NCBI RefSeq assembly: GCF_002575655.3
Contig: NC_053036.3
Location: 157,952,627-158,016,626, forward strand
Direction: 5' to 3'
Origin: Aegilops tauschii subsp. strangulata
Lineage: Eukaryota; Streptophyta; Magnoliopsida; Poales; Poaceae
Length of the DNA stretch: 64,000 nucleotides
Position 1 is the first letter of the stretch. Each line of letters opens with the position of its first letter. This document shows positions 11,567 to 23,240 of the stretch, in pieces. The notes beneath the pieces were generated by a model, which saw only the letters and a program-made list of their open reading frames with translations, made no database searches and was not told the origin of the DNA. The translations under genes and the position numbers were made by a program.

Positions 11567-13096
11567 TGATGACCCACAAGTATAGGGGATCTATCGTATT
11601 GCCCTTGATTCCTCACCCCCCCTCCTTTCGATAAGTAAGAGTGTCGAACCCAATGAGGAGCAGAAGGAAATGATAAGCGGTTTTCAGCAAGGTATTCTCT
11701 GCAAGTATTGAAACAAGTGGTAACAGATAGTTTTGTGATAGGATAATTTGTAACGAGCAACAAGTAACAAAAGTAAATAAAGTGCAGCAAGGTGGCCCAT
11801 CCTTTTTATAGCAAAGAACAAGCCTGTACAAACCCTTATATAGAGAAAAGCGCTCCCGAGGACACATGGGAATTATCGTCAAGCTAGTTTTCATCACGTT
11901 CATATGACTCGCGTTCGGTACTTTGATTTTGATATGTGGGTGGACCGGTGCTTGGGTGCTGTTCTTACTTGAACAAGCATCCCACTTATGATTAACCTCT
12001 ATTGCAAGCATCCGCAACTACAACAAAAGTATTAAGGTAAACCTAACCATAGCATAAAACATATGGATCCAAATCAGCCCCTTACGAAGCAACACATAAA
12101 CTAGGGTTTAAGCTTCTGTCACTCTAGCAACCCATCATCTACTTATTACTTCCCAATGCCTTCCTTTAGGCCCAAATAATGGTGAAGTGTTATGTAGTCG
12201 ACGTTCACATAACACCACTAGAGGCTAGACAACATACATCTCATCAAAATATCGAACAAATACCAAATTCACATGACTACTAATAGCAAGACTTCTCCCA
12301 TGTCCTCAGGAACAAACGTAACTAGTCACAAAGCATATTCATGTTCATAATCAGAGGAGTATTAATATGGATAAAGGATCTGAACATATGATCTTCCACC
12401 AAATAAACCAACTAGCATCAACTACAAGGAGTAATCAACACTACTAGCAACCTACTAGTACCAATCCCGGACTTGGAGACAAGAATTGGATACAAGAGAT
12501 GAACTAGGGTTTTGAGAGCAGATGGTGCTGGTGAAGATGTTGATGGAGATTGCCCTCTCCCGATGAGAGGAGCGTTGATGATGACGATGGCAATGATTTC
12601 CCCCTCCCGGAGGGAAGTATCCCCGGCAGAACAGCTTTGTCGGAGCCCTAGATTGGTTCCGCCAAGGTTCCGCCTCGTGGCGGCGGAGTCTCGTCCCGAA
12701 AGGTTGCTTATGATTTTTCCCTGGACGAAAGACTTCATATAGCAGAAGATGGCCACCGGAAAGCCAACAGGGGGCGCACGAGGCAGGGGGTGTAGGGCGC
12801 GCCCCCACCCTCGTGGACAGGTGGTGGCCCCCCTGACGTATTTCTTTCGCTCAGTATTTTTTATTATTTCCAAAAATAACTTTCGTGGAGTTTCAGGACT
12901 TTTGGAGTTGTGCAAAATAGGTCTCTAATATTTGCCCCTTTACCAGCCCAGAATTCCAGCTGCCGGCATTCTGCCTCCTTATATAAACCTTGTAAAATAA
13001 GAGAGAATAGGCATAAGTATTGTGACATAACGTGTAGTAACAACCCAAAATGCAATAAACATCGATATAAAAGCATGATGCAAAATGGACGTATCA
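11567..13096 (-). repeat. 3' LTR of element C
   Basis: 1530 bp, TGATGACCC..GTATCA. It matches the right LTR with scattered differences. One difference is an insertion of about 24 bp at 11598-11622 where the right LTR has only GT; 23 of these bases are a copy of host DNA at 11494-11516. On the minus strand the sequence immediately inside it reads AAGCTTGGGGAGT, the polypurine tract. Confidence 0.95.
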
Positions 13097-14654
13097 ACTC
13101 CCCAAGCTTAGACCTCGCTTGTCCTCAAGCGGAAGCCGATAACGATAAATATGTCCACATGTTTAGAGGTAGAGGTGTCGATAAAATAAAATACGGACAT
13201 GAGGGCATCATGATTATTCTCATAACCGCAACATATATGGATATTGTCATATGATTTCTTATGCTCAAGTAATAATCTATTCACAATGCAAAAGTACGAA
13301 TCAGAAACTTTAATGAGAACTAACAAACTATAATTTCAGTCATTGAAGCAATTGCAATTTATCATAACATCAGAAAGAGTCTATGTCAGAGCTTTCTAGC
13401 AAGTCCACATACTCAACTATCATTTAGTCTTTCATAATTGCTAACACTCATGCAATACTTGTGGTTACAGAGTTTTAATCGGACACAGAGAAAGATAGGG
13501 GCTTATAGTTTCGCCTCCCAACCTTTTACCTCAAGGGTAATGTCAACAATAATAGTTCATGCTAACCCACATCCAATTAGATATATGTATCAGGATCTTT
13601 CCAACATACTGTGCTTGCCAAAGGATAAAATGTAAAAAGGAAAGGTGAAGATCACCATGACTCTTGCATAAGGTAGAGGATAATAATAAAAGATAGGCCC
13701 TTCGCAGAGGGAAGCAGACGTTGCCATGCGCTTTTAGGGTTGGATGCACAAAATCTTAATGCGAAAGAACGTCACTTTATATCGCCACTTGTGATATGAA
13801 CCTTTATTATGCAGTCCGTCACTTTTATTTCTTCCACATCACAAGATCGTATAAAGCTTATTTTCTCCCACACTAATAAGTCATACATATTTAGAGAGCA
13901 ATTTTTATTGCTTGCACCGATGACAACTTACTTGAAGGATCTTACTCAATCCATTGGTAGGTATGGTGGACTCTCATGGAAAAACTGGTTTAAGGGTTTT
14001 TTGGAAGCACAAGTAGTATCTCTACTTGGTGCTGAGAATTTGGCTAGCATGAGGGGGAAAGGCAAGCTCAACATGTTGGATGATCCATGACAATATACTT
14101 TATCTCAGATATAAGAAAACATAACCCATTACGTTGTCTTCCTTGTCCAACATCAACTCTTTAGCATGTCATATTTTAATGAGTGCTCCCAATCATAGAA
14201 GATGTCCATGATAATATATTTATATGTGAAACCTCTCTTTCCTTATTACTTCCTATTAATTGCAACGATGACCAAAGCTATGTTTGTCAACTCTCAACAA
14301 TTTTTAATCATCATACTCTTTCTATGTGAAGTCATTACTCTCAATAAGATCAATATGATCTCTTTGTTTCTTTTTATTCTTTTCTTTTATTCACTCTATA
14401 TCATGGAAAAATAATCAAGCCCTTTACTCAACACTAATCTTTATTATATAGCTCACGGACTCGATTACATATAGAGATCATAAAGCAAAACTCAAAACTA
14501 GATCATGCCATAAACTTTATTCTACTAGATCAAGATACTACTAATAGGATCGAACTAAGAAAAACGGTAAAGGTAGGAGTGTGATGGTGATACGATACCG
14601 GGGCACCTCCCCCAAGCTTGGCAGTTGCCAAGGGGAGTGCCCATACCCATGTGA
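13097..14654 (-). other. Non-coding 3' internal region of element C
   Basis: AT-rich DNA between the coiled-coil ORF and the polypurine tract. It has an AAGCTTGGGG-like purine box near 14605-14618 as well as at the LTR border. No ORF of note. Such a long 3' untranslated internal region is usual for Athila-lineage elements. Confidence 0.6.
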
Positions 14655-15176
14655 TTATATCTCCTTTGCTGGTGAAGAAGGTGGAGGTGTTGTTGATGAT
14701 GCGGGCTTGTCGTCCATCTTCCAAGGCCTAGGCTCACCATCATAGAAGGATGATCGAGTCTCCGGGATCCTCAAATCTGCAGCCAAACTCATCCTTTTGA
14801 ATCTATACTCATACTCACAGTTTTGGTTTTGCAGGTCATAGATTTGGGCTTGAAGGTGCTCGATCTTCTTGTGAAGCTTGAAGATGGTCTCCCCGATGTT
14901 GTCGGCATCCAGCTTGTGGTTGTTGGTGAACTCCGCGATCATCATGTGGTTGGAGTTGAGTCCATGTTCCACCATCCCCTGGCACTTGAAAACTTGTTGC
15001 TCCATTGCTTCGAGCCTCGTCTCCATGCTTCCGGTCCCCTTCGGTCCCTCAACATCGCGGATGTGCAGCAACCCATCACGCATCTCAATGGTTTGAGGGT
15101 GTCGCAGCACCTCCGCGAGGTAAGGGTTGATGACCTTCTCGAAGAACTTATCCTTGGGGGCACTTGGAGATGTCAT
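14655..15176 (-). CDS. Coiled-coil ORF downstream of pol in element C
   Basis: 173 residues, intact from ATG to stop, on the same strand as pol and about 330 bp beyond it. There is no signal peptide or membrane segment. The middle (about residues 55-130) is rich in heptad-like Leu/Ile/Met with Glu/Lys and looks like a coiled coil ('IGETIFKLHKKIEHLQAQIY'). The C-terminus is Pro/Ser-rich. It occupies the env-like position of Athila elements but has none of the features of an envelope protein. I do not recognise a named domain; function unknown. A structural or nucleic-acid-associated role is only a guess. Confidence 0.65.
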   Translation of the reverse strand: MTSPSAPKDKFFEKVINPYLAEVLRHPQTIEMRDGLLHIRDVEGPKGTGSMETRLEAMEQQVFKCQGMVEHGLNSNHMMIAEFTNNHKLDADNIGETIFKLHKKIEHLQAQIYDLQNQNCEYEYRFKRMSLAADLRIPETRSSFYDGEPRPWKMDDKPASSTTPPPSSPAKEI

Positions 15177-15502
15177 GATAATCTAGATCTGTCAGAAAAA
15201 TAGCTCGAAACAAGAACAGAGATAATTGCATGATACAGGAGTCAAAACCTTCGATAGAATATATAATGAATTTTTACCGACCAAAATATGTCTCGTGCAA
15301 GAAAACGGAGTCCGGAGAACACACGAGGTGCCCACGAGGTAGGGGGGCGCACCCAGGGGGTAGGGCGTGCCCTCCGCCCTCGTGGGGCCCTCGTGTCCTT
15401 CCTGGACTACTTCTTATTTTTCTATTTTTCTTAATATTCCAAAACGGAGAAATATTTCCTTTAGAACTGTTTTGGAGTCGGTTTACTTACCGTACCACAT
15501 AC

Positions 15503-16753
15503 CTATTCCTTTTCGGAGTCTGAAACGTTCCGGAAAGTGTCTCTTATGTATTCCTCCGGGGTTACGGTTTCAATAACATTGGTTTCAACATTTATAGGAT
15601 TACCTGAGATATAATGTTTGATTCTTTGACCGTTCACCACCTTCGGGTTTGTGCCTTCGAAGTTGTTGATTTTTATGGCACCGGAACGATAGACCTCCTC
15701 GATAATGTAGGGGCCTTCCCATTTAGAGAGAAGTTTTCCTGCAAAAAATCTTAAACGAGAGTTGTATAGCAATACATAATCACCTACATTAAACTCACAC
15801 TCTTGTATCCTTTTGTCATGCCATCTTTTAACTTTTTCTTTAAACAACCTGGTATTCTCATAAGCTTGGGTTCTCCATTCATCAAGTGAGCTAATATCAA
15901 ATAACCTCTTCTCACCGGCAAGTTTGAAATCATAATTGAGCTCTTTAATAGCCCAATATGCCTTATGTTCTAGTTCGAGAGGTAAGTGACATGCTTTTCC
16001 ATAAACCATTTTATACGGAGACATACCCATAGGATTTTTATATGCAGTTCTATAGGCCCATAATGCATCATCAAGTTTCTTGGACCAATTCTTTCTAGAT
16101 CTATTAACAGTCTTTTGCAAAATTAATTTGAGCTTTCTATTGCTCAATTCTACTTGACCACTAGATTGTGGGTGATAAGGAGATGCAATTCTATGATTAA
16201 CATCGTATTTAGCAAGCATTTTACGGAAAGCACCATGAATAAAATGTGAACCACCATCAGTCATTAAATATCTTGGGACTCCAAACCTCAGAAAAATAAC
16301 TTCTTTAAGCATTTTAATAGAAGTCTTATGATCGGCACTACTAGTTGGAATAGCTTCTACCCACTTAGTAATGTAATCAACAACAACTAAAATATGTGTA
16401 TATCCATTAGAGGCAGGAAAAGGTCCCATATAATCAAAGCCCCAAACATCAAATGGTTCAATAACAAGTGAATAATTCATAGGAATTTCTTGACGTCTAC
16501 TAATATTACCAATTCTTTGACATTCTTCACAAGATAAGACAAACTTACGGGCATCCTTGAAGAGAGTAGGCCAATAAAAACCGGATTGCAATACCTTATG
16601 TGCAGTTCTATCTCCAGCGTGGTGTCCTCCATAAGCTTCGGAGTGACACTTGCGTAGGATCTGTTCCTGTTCATGCTCAGGTACACAACGTCTAATAATA
16701 CCATCTACTCCTTCTTTATAAAGATGTGGGTCATCCCAAAAGTAATGTCTCAA
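15503..16753 (-). pseudogene. Element C integrase (pol C-terminal part)
   Basis: 416-residue open frame. The N-terminal zinc-binding HHCC region is visible ('CHSEAYGGHH..' then 'CEECQRIG'). The core has all three catalytic acids: D in WGFDYMGPF, D in LMTDGGSHF, and E in SSGQVELSN. The C-terminal part has the usual Gypsy 'KWEGPYIIEEVY' domain and no chromodomain. In an intact element it would insert the cDNA into the genome as part of the Gag-Pol polyprotein. Here it is separated from RNase H by a one-base frameshift near 16770, so it cannot be made as part of the polyprotein. Confidence 0.9.
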
Positions 16754-17277
16754 ATCATAGAAAAACTTTTTCTTTTGCTGGTATGTGAAACTAGGTGGTA
16801 TAAATTTACCACAATATAATTAGCATAATCAGCATACCATGGAGCAGCACGAGAAGCATTTATGACATTTAATTGCTCATCAGGAAAGCTATCATCAATA
16901 GGTAGTGGGTCATCAAGAACATTTTCTAACCTAGACAAGTTGTCTGCAACGGGGTTCTCAGCTCCCTTTCTATCAACAATATGCAAATCAAATTCTTGTA
17001 GCAAGAGAACCCATCTAATAAGTCTAGGTTTAGCATCTTTCTTTTCCATCAGATATTTAATAGCAGCATGATTAGTGTGAATAGTTACTTTAGAATCAAC
17101 AATATAAGGTCTGAACTTATCACAAGGAAATACAACTGCTAAGAATTCTTTTTCAGTAGTAGCATAGTTTCTTTGAGCATTGTCTAGAGTCTTACTAGCA
17201 TATTGAATAATATTTAGTTTCTTATCAACTCTTTGCCCTAGAACAGCACCTACAGCATAATCACTAGCATCACACAT
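16750..17277 (-). pseudogene. Element C RNase H region of pol
   Basis: 175-residue frame starting at the typical [16 protein letters not shown] motif, whose first Asp is a catalytic residue. It continues through '[13 protein letters not shown]' (catalytic Glu) and 'TNHAAIKYL'. It is in the same frame as the RT upstream, but a TAG at 17293-17295 lies where the family usually has Trp (PPDW), a single G-to-A change. At its end a one-base shift sends the frame out of register with integrase. Confidence 0.88.
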
Positions 17278-17295
17278 AATTTCAAAGGGTAAATT

Positions 17296-19824
17296 CTAAT
17301 CAGGTGGCTGAACAATAGGTGTAGAGATCAATGCTTTCTTAAGTATTTCAAATGCTTCTACACAATCATCATCAAAGACAAATGGTATATCTTTTTGTAA
17401 TAAATTAGTCAGGGGCCGAGAAATTTTTGAGAAGTCCTTAATGAACCTCCTATAAAAACCGGCGTGACCAAGGAAACTTCTTATACCTTTGATGTCCTTG
17501 GGACATTGCATCTTTTCAATAGCATCAACCTTGGCTTTATCAACCTCAATACCTCCTTCAGAAACTTTATGCCCCAAGACAATACCTTCATTAACCATAA
17601 AGTGGCACTTTTCCCAATTCAAGACAAGATTAGTTTCTTCACATCTCTGCAAAACTCGATCAAGGTTGCTCAAGCAATCATCAAAAGAGGATCCGTAGAT
17701 AGAGAAATCGTCCATGAAAAGCTCGCAAATCTTTTCAGAAAAGTCAGAGAATATAGCCATCATGCATCTTTGAAAGGTAGCAGGTGCATTACATAAACCA
17801 AAAGCCATACGTCTATAAGCAAAAGTACCAAATGGGCAAGTAAAAGTAGTCTTTGATTGATCATTGGCTGACACAGGCATTTGAGAGAAACCAGAATAAC
17901 CATCTAGAAAGCAAAAATGTGTATGTTTGGATAATATTTCTAGCATTTGATCGATAACAGGTAAGGGGTAATGATCCTTTTTAGTAGCCTTATTTAATTT
18001 GCGGAAATCAATTACCATCCTATAACCTGTAATAATTCTTTGCGAAATCAATTCATCTTTATCATTAGGAACGACGGTAATACCTCCCTTCTTAGGGACA
18101 CAATGGACAGGACTTACCCACTGACTATCAGCAACGGGATAAATTATACCTGCCTCAAGGAGCTTTAGTATTTCCTTTCTTACCACTTCTTTCATCTTAG
18201 GATTCAGCCTTCGTTGATGATCACGATCTGGTTTGGCGTCTTCTTCCAAATTTATTTTATGTTTACATAGAGTGGGGCTAATGCCCTTAAGGTCATCTAG
18301 AGTATATCCAATAGCAGCACATTGCTTCTTCAGAGTTTTCAATAATCTCTCTTCTTCATGCTCTAAAAGGTTAGCACTAATAGTAACAGGATATATCTTC
18401 TTTTCATCAAGATAAGCATATTTAAGAGTATCAGGCAACGGTTTTAGCTCAAACACGGGATCACCCTTGGGTGGAGGAGGATCCCCTAGGATTTCAACAG
18501 GCAAATTGTGTTTCAGAATGGGTTCCTGTTTAAAGAATACTTCATCTATTTCCCTTCTTTCATTCATAAACATATTATTTTCATGGTCTAGCAAATATCG
18601 TTCTAAAGGATCACTAGGAGGTACGGCAATAGAAGCAAGACCAATAATTTCATCCTTACTAGGTAATTCCTCTTCACAGTGTTGTCTACTAAATTTGGAG
18701 AAATTAATCTCATGAGACAAATCACCCAAGCCAATAGTAACAACATTCTTTTCGCAGTCTATCCTAGCATTAACTGTGTTCAAGAAGGGTCTACCAAATA
18801 TAATGGGACAAAAGCTATCTTGTGGGGAACCAAGAACAAGAAAATCAGCAGGGTATTTAGTTTTCCCACAGAAGACTTCAACATCTCTAACAATTCCAAT
18901 GGGTGATATTGTATCTCTATTAGCAAGTTTGATGGTAACATCAATACCCTCTATCTCAGCAGGTGCAATTTCATGCATAATTTCTTTGTATAAGTCATGA
19001 GGTATAGCACTAGCACTAGCACCCATATCACATAAGCCATGATAACAATGATCTCCTATTTTAACAGAAATAACAGGCATGCCTACCACATGTCTATGTT
19101 TATCTTTAGCACAAGGTTTGGCAATTCTAGCAGTTTCACCGCAGAAATAAATAACATGCCCATCAATATTATCAGCCAAGAGATCCTTAACAATAGCAAT
19201 ATTAGGTTCAACTTTAATTTGCTCAGGAGGTGTATAAGTTCTAATATTGCTTTTACGAACCACATTTGAAGCTTTAGCATGATCTTTTATTCTAATAGGG
19301 AAAGGTGGTTTCTCAACATAAGAAGTAGGAACAATAGGATCATTATAAGTAATAGTCTTTTCTTCAACTTTAATAGGTGCAACTACTTTTAATTCTATGG
19401 GAGGATGATATTTAAACCACTTCTCCTTGGGGAGATCAACATAAGTAGCAAAAGATTCACAGAAAGAAGCTACTATCTCAGAGTCAAGTCCATATTTAAT
19501 GCTAAATGTACGGAAAACATCGGTATCCATAAAAGATTTAACACAATCAAACTTAGGTGTCATACCTGACTCCTTACCTTTGTCGAGATCCCAATCTTCA
19601 GAGTTGCGTTTAATTCTATCCAATAAATTCCATTTGAATTCAATAGTCTTCATCATAAAAGAGCCAGCACAAGAAGTATCGAGCATGGTGTGATTGTTAT
19701 CAGAAAGCCGAGCATAAAAACTTTGAATAATTATTTCTCTTGGGAGCTCATGATTGGGGCATGAATATAACATTGATTTAAGCCTCCCCAAGCTTGAGCG
19801 ATGCTTTCTCCTTCGCAAGGCCAA
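17296..19824 (-). pseudogene. Element C Gag C-terminal part, protease and reverse transcriptase
   Basis: 842-residue open frame. The first ~170 residues finish Gag ('LPREIIIQSFYARL..'). An aspartic protease follows with CDMGASASAIP as the active-site loop (Asp-x-Gly). RT follows with IDFRKLNKATKKDHYPLP, FLDGYSGFSQMP and the catalytic FMDD (codons at 17718-17707). It ends in the RT thumb and connection ('FLGHAGFYRRFIKDF'). It would encode the polyprotein that copies element RNA into DNA in cytoplasmic particles. It is disconnected from the Gag start by a frameshift near 19790 and from RNase H by a stop. Confidence 0.92.
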
Positions 19825-20240
19825 AAATTATATATATAATTGCGATCACGATGAACAAGATGCATAGGATAAAACTTCTGATGAAATTCCAATTTCAATC
19901 GTTTGTAGTTCCATGACCCCGTATCATCACATAGCCTATACCATGTCGATGCATCTCCCTTCAAAGATAAAGGGAAGACCTTCTTCTTAATAACATCACC
20001 GGGTATACCTGCAAGCTTAAATAATCCACAAACTTCATCCACATAGATTAGGTGCTCATCAGGATGCTTTGTTCCATCTCCTGCAAAAGGATTAGCTAGC
20101 AGTTTTTCTAACATACCCGAAGGAACTTCAAAGGGAACATTTTCATTTTTAGTAGGTTCAGTAGGTTGAGGAGCAACTCTTTGCTCTACTGGTCGGGGTG
20201 AAGATACCCCAAACAAGCCCCTCAGAGGATTACTTTCCAT
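19731..20240 (-). pseudogene. Element C Gag N-terminal part
   Basis: 169-residue frame beginning MESNPLRGLFGV. It contains the Gag capsid motif 'ASTWYRL', then 'KLEFHQKFYP', and 'RDRNYIYNFWPCEGESIAQAW', all typical of Athila Gag. The homologous continuation is in another frame (from the region of 19824), so a one-base indel lies near 19790. The leader between its start and the primer-binding site is only about 80 bp. Confidence 0.85.
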
Positions 20241-20317
20241 AGTAATAAGTGACAGTAAATTTCAGCACACTATATAAATTTTTCCTTACCAAATTCCACC
20301 TACCAAAGGTGCCCGAC

Positions 20318-20335
20318 TCCCCGGCAACGGCGCCA
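20318..20335 (-). promoter_or_regulatory. Primer-binding site of element C, tRNA-Asp type
   Basis: On the minus strand the 18 bases TGGCGCCGTTGCCGGGGA lie 11 nt inside the 5' LTR and are complementary to the 3' end of plant tRNA-Asp. It primes minus-strand cDNA synthesis and fixes the orientation of C. Confidence 0.88.
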
Positions 20336-20346
20336 AAAAAGAGTCT

Positions 20347-21871
20347 TGATGACCCACAAGTATAGGGGATCTATCGTAGTCCTTTCGATAAGTAAGAGTG
20401 TCGAACCCAACGAGGAGCAGAAGGAAATGATAAGCGGTTTTCAGCAAGGTATTCTCTGCAAGTACTGAAACAAGTGGTAACAGATAGTTTTGTGATAGGA
20501 TAATTTGTAATGAGCAACAAGTAACAAAAGTAAATAAAGTGCAGCAAGGTGGCCCAATCCTTTTTGTAGCAAAGGGCAAGCCTAGACAAACTCTTATATA
20601 GAGAAAAGCGCTCCCGAGGACACATGGGAATTATCGTCAAGCTAGTTTTCATCACGTTCATATGATTTGCGTTCGGTACTTTGATAATTTGATATGTGGG
20701 TGGACCGGTGCTTGGGTGCTGTTCTTACTTGAACAAGCATCCCACTTATGATTAACCTCTATTGCAAGCATCCGCAACTATAACAAAAGTATTAAGGTAA
20801 ACCTAACCATAGCATAAAACATATGGATCCAAATCAGCCCCTTACGAAGCAACGCATAAACTAGGGTTTAAGCTTCTGTCACTCTAGCAACCCATCATCT
20901 ACTTATTACTTCCCAATGCCTTCCTCTAGGCCCAAATAATGGTGAAGTGTTATGTAGTCGACGTTCACATAACACCACTAGAGGATAGACAACATACATC
21001 TCATCAAAATATTGAACGAATACTAAATTCACATGACTACTAATAGCAAGACTTCTCCCATGTCCTCAGGAACAAACGTAACTACTCACAAAGCATATTC
21101 ATGTTCATTATCAGAGGAGTATTAATATGCATAAAGGATCTGAACATATGATCTTCCACCAAATAAACCAACTAGCATCAACTACAAGGAGTAATCAACA
21201 CTACTAGCAACCTACTAGTACCAATCCCGGACTTGGAGACAAGAATTGGATACAAGAGATGAACTAGGGTTTTGAGAGGAGATGGTGCTGGTGAAGATGT
21301 TGATGGAGATTGCCCTCTCCCGATGAGAGGAGCGTTGGTGATGACGATGGTGATGATTTCCCCCTCCCGGAGGGAAGTATCCCCGGCAGAACAGCTCTGC
21401 CGGAGCCGTAGATTGGTTCCGCCAAGGTTTCGCCTCGTGGCGGCGGAGTCTCGTCCCGAAAGGTTGCTTATGATTTTTCCCTAAACGAAAGACTTCATAT
21501 AGCAGAAGATGGCCACCGGAGAGCCAACAGGGGGCCCACAAGGCAGTGGGGCGCGCCCCGGGGGGTAGGGCGCGCCCCCCACCCTCGTGGACAGGTGGTG
21601 GCCCCCCTGACGTATTTCTTCCACTCAGTATTTTTTATTTATTTCCAAAAATAACTTTCATGGAGTTTCAGGACTTTTGGAGTTGTGCAGAATAGGTCTC
21701 TAATATTTGCCCCTTTTCCAGCCTAGAATTCCAGCTGCCGGCATTCTCCCTCCTTATATAAACCTTGTAAAATAAGAGAGAATAAGCATAAGTATTGTGA
21801 CATAATGTGTAGTAACACCCCAAAATGCAATAAACATCGATATAAAAGCATGATGCAAAATGGATGTATCA
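20347..21871 (-). repeat. 5' LTR of element C
   Basis: 1525 bp, TGATGACCC..GTATCA. On the minus strand a TATATAAGG box (near 21755) is a likely promoter. It lacks the 23-bp host-derived insertion carried by its partner LTR. CCAAG follows as TSD. Confidence 0.95.
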
Positions 21872-21876
21872 CCAAG

Positions 21877-22615
21877 GACGCCGGGGGGAAGGAGGCGCCA
21901 GAGAGCGAGTTGGTGGGCCAGCGGACGCAGTACGCCCTCTTCAACTCGACGGTGGACGCACTCACCCTCAAGGAGAAGTTTAGGCCCCTGTGGGGGAGGG
22001 AGACGTCGGGGCATCCCGCCACGCGCATCGTCCCTGCCTCCTTCGCCAAGCCCGGTCCAAATCGATATCCTTTCTTTGTCGACTACTTCTCTTGCGGGCT
22101 TTGCCCCCCTTTCTCAGATTTCTTCAACGACATCATGCACACCTACGGCTTCCACCTTCTGGACCTTACGCCGAACGCCGTGGCGTGCATGGCCTTCTTT
22201 GCCCATCTTTGCAAGGGCTTCGCGCGGGGTGCATCCCAGCACGGCGCTCTTCCGCCACTACTTCACCCCTCGCATCCAGCCAGGGGGCGCCATCTCTAGC
22301 TGCATTACTTGGATCCCGAGGACCCATAGCAGGGGCACGTACCCGGAGGGTGCCCAGAAGGAGAGGTGGTACGAGTGGCGGGGCCGGTGGTGCTGGATCG
22401 AGGAGACAGATCCGCAGGAGTTCTGCCGGGTCCGTCAGGGGCCGTCGGTCCGTGGCAAGGACTGGGGCGAAATCGACGCCGACGATAAGAAGCTCATGGT
22501 TGCGACTACTAGGATCCATCGCCTCACCTCGGCCGAGCTCACCCTTGAGATGATTGGGGCCGACTTCATCCGCCGCCGGATTGCCCCACTTCACAATAAG
22601 GGGAGGCCGGCCTAG
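21877..22615 (+). pseudogene. Element B additional ORF: gypsy-type transposon domain
   Basis: The frame interrupted at 11566 resumes here. Residues including 'YFSCGLCPPFSDFF', 'YGFHLLDLTPNAVACM' and 'FFAHLCKGF' match the pattern of the 'putative gypsy type transposon' family (Pfam Transposase_28), despite its name a gene carried by Tat-type LTR elements. A frameshift near 22245 moves the continuation to the frame that reads through 'RYFTPRIQPGG'-like sequence up to a stop at 22613, where TAG replaces a probable Trp codon. Function is unknown. The same gene lies antisense to pol in element G, so here it marks B as minus-oriented. Confidence 0.75.
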
Positions 22616-23240
22616 GACTTCAGGAATGCGGCCGATATCATGAGGCTCCACCCTGGCCTGAACCACAACTTCACGGTGCTGCAGCATGCTCATCTTTGTC
22701 AGAGGCCTTTCCAGCCCAGGTTGACGAGGTCCGCAGGGTCGAGAGGACCGGCAAGGCCCAGAAGACCGGCAAGGCCGCCAAGGCCGGCAAGTCTAACAGC
22801 CTGTTCGGGTTGCCAGCGGGGATAGTACTGTTGAGCAACAACTCTTGCCTGACCACCATCATTGCCATGATGCCGGTTTTCAACGCGCACGGCCTCGATT
22901 CGACCTGGGCTGAGCCAAAGGCGGAGCTGGTGCAGACATTCTTCGACAACTTGTCGGAGAGGTATGTTTGTGACGAGCCACAGCTCATCCGCAACACCAC
23001 TGAGGAAGAGTTGGCATACATTGCCGCCAGGGGGGAGGAGGCAGCACTTGCCGAGGAAGCCACCAGCCTCGGCATTGTGGAGGATGAGGCCGACGTGGCC
23101 GCAGAAGAGAAGGAGTTTGCTGAGTGGACGGGGTCTGCCGGGGAACCCAGCGGTGCCAGCATTGGGGTTCCCCTTGTTGAAGAAGCGGTCGAGGAGTCGG
23201 CCGAAGAGGAGACCGATGCGGATGACTCACCGGCCCCAGG
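22616..23240 (+). pseudogene. Element B additional ORF: acidic middle part
   Basis: Continuation of the same gene: a Lys/Gly-rich linker ('RTGKAQKTGKAAKAGK'), a conserved block containing 'LFGLPAGIVLLSNNSCLTTI', then a long Glu/Ala-rich acidic tail. It ends at CCAGG (23236-23240), the left TSD of element D. The reading frame continues after the D insertion at 35252 without loss of phase. Confidence 0.7.

Larger units (their letters stand above)
11567..21871 (-). mobile_element. Element C: full-length Athila-lineage Gypsy retrotransposon
   Basis: 10,305 bp with two LTRs (11567-13096 and 20347-21871), TG..CA termini and a perfect TSD CCAAG (11562-11566, 21872-21876). The primer-binding site next to the right LTR and the polypurine tract next to the left LTR show minus orientation. 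Gag, protease, RT, RNase H and integrase follow in that order, then a coiled-coil ORF. The RT motif FLDGYSGFSQMP is the Athila-lineage form. The pol frame is broken by few lesions, so the insertion is fairly young. It interrupts the additional ORF of element B. Confidence 0.95.

Noticed and set aside
22166..22693. 175-codon minus-strand frame opposite element B's ORF
   Set aside because: Shadow of the GC-rich plus-strand gene; the plus-strand product matches the gypsy-type transposon family and this one matches nothing.
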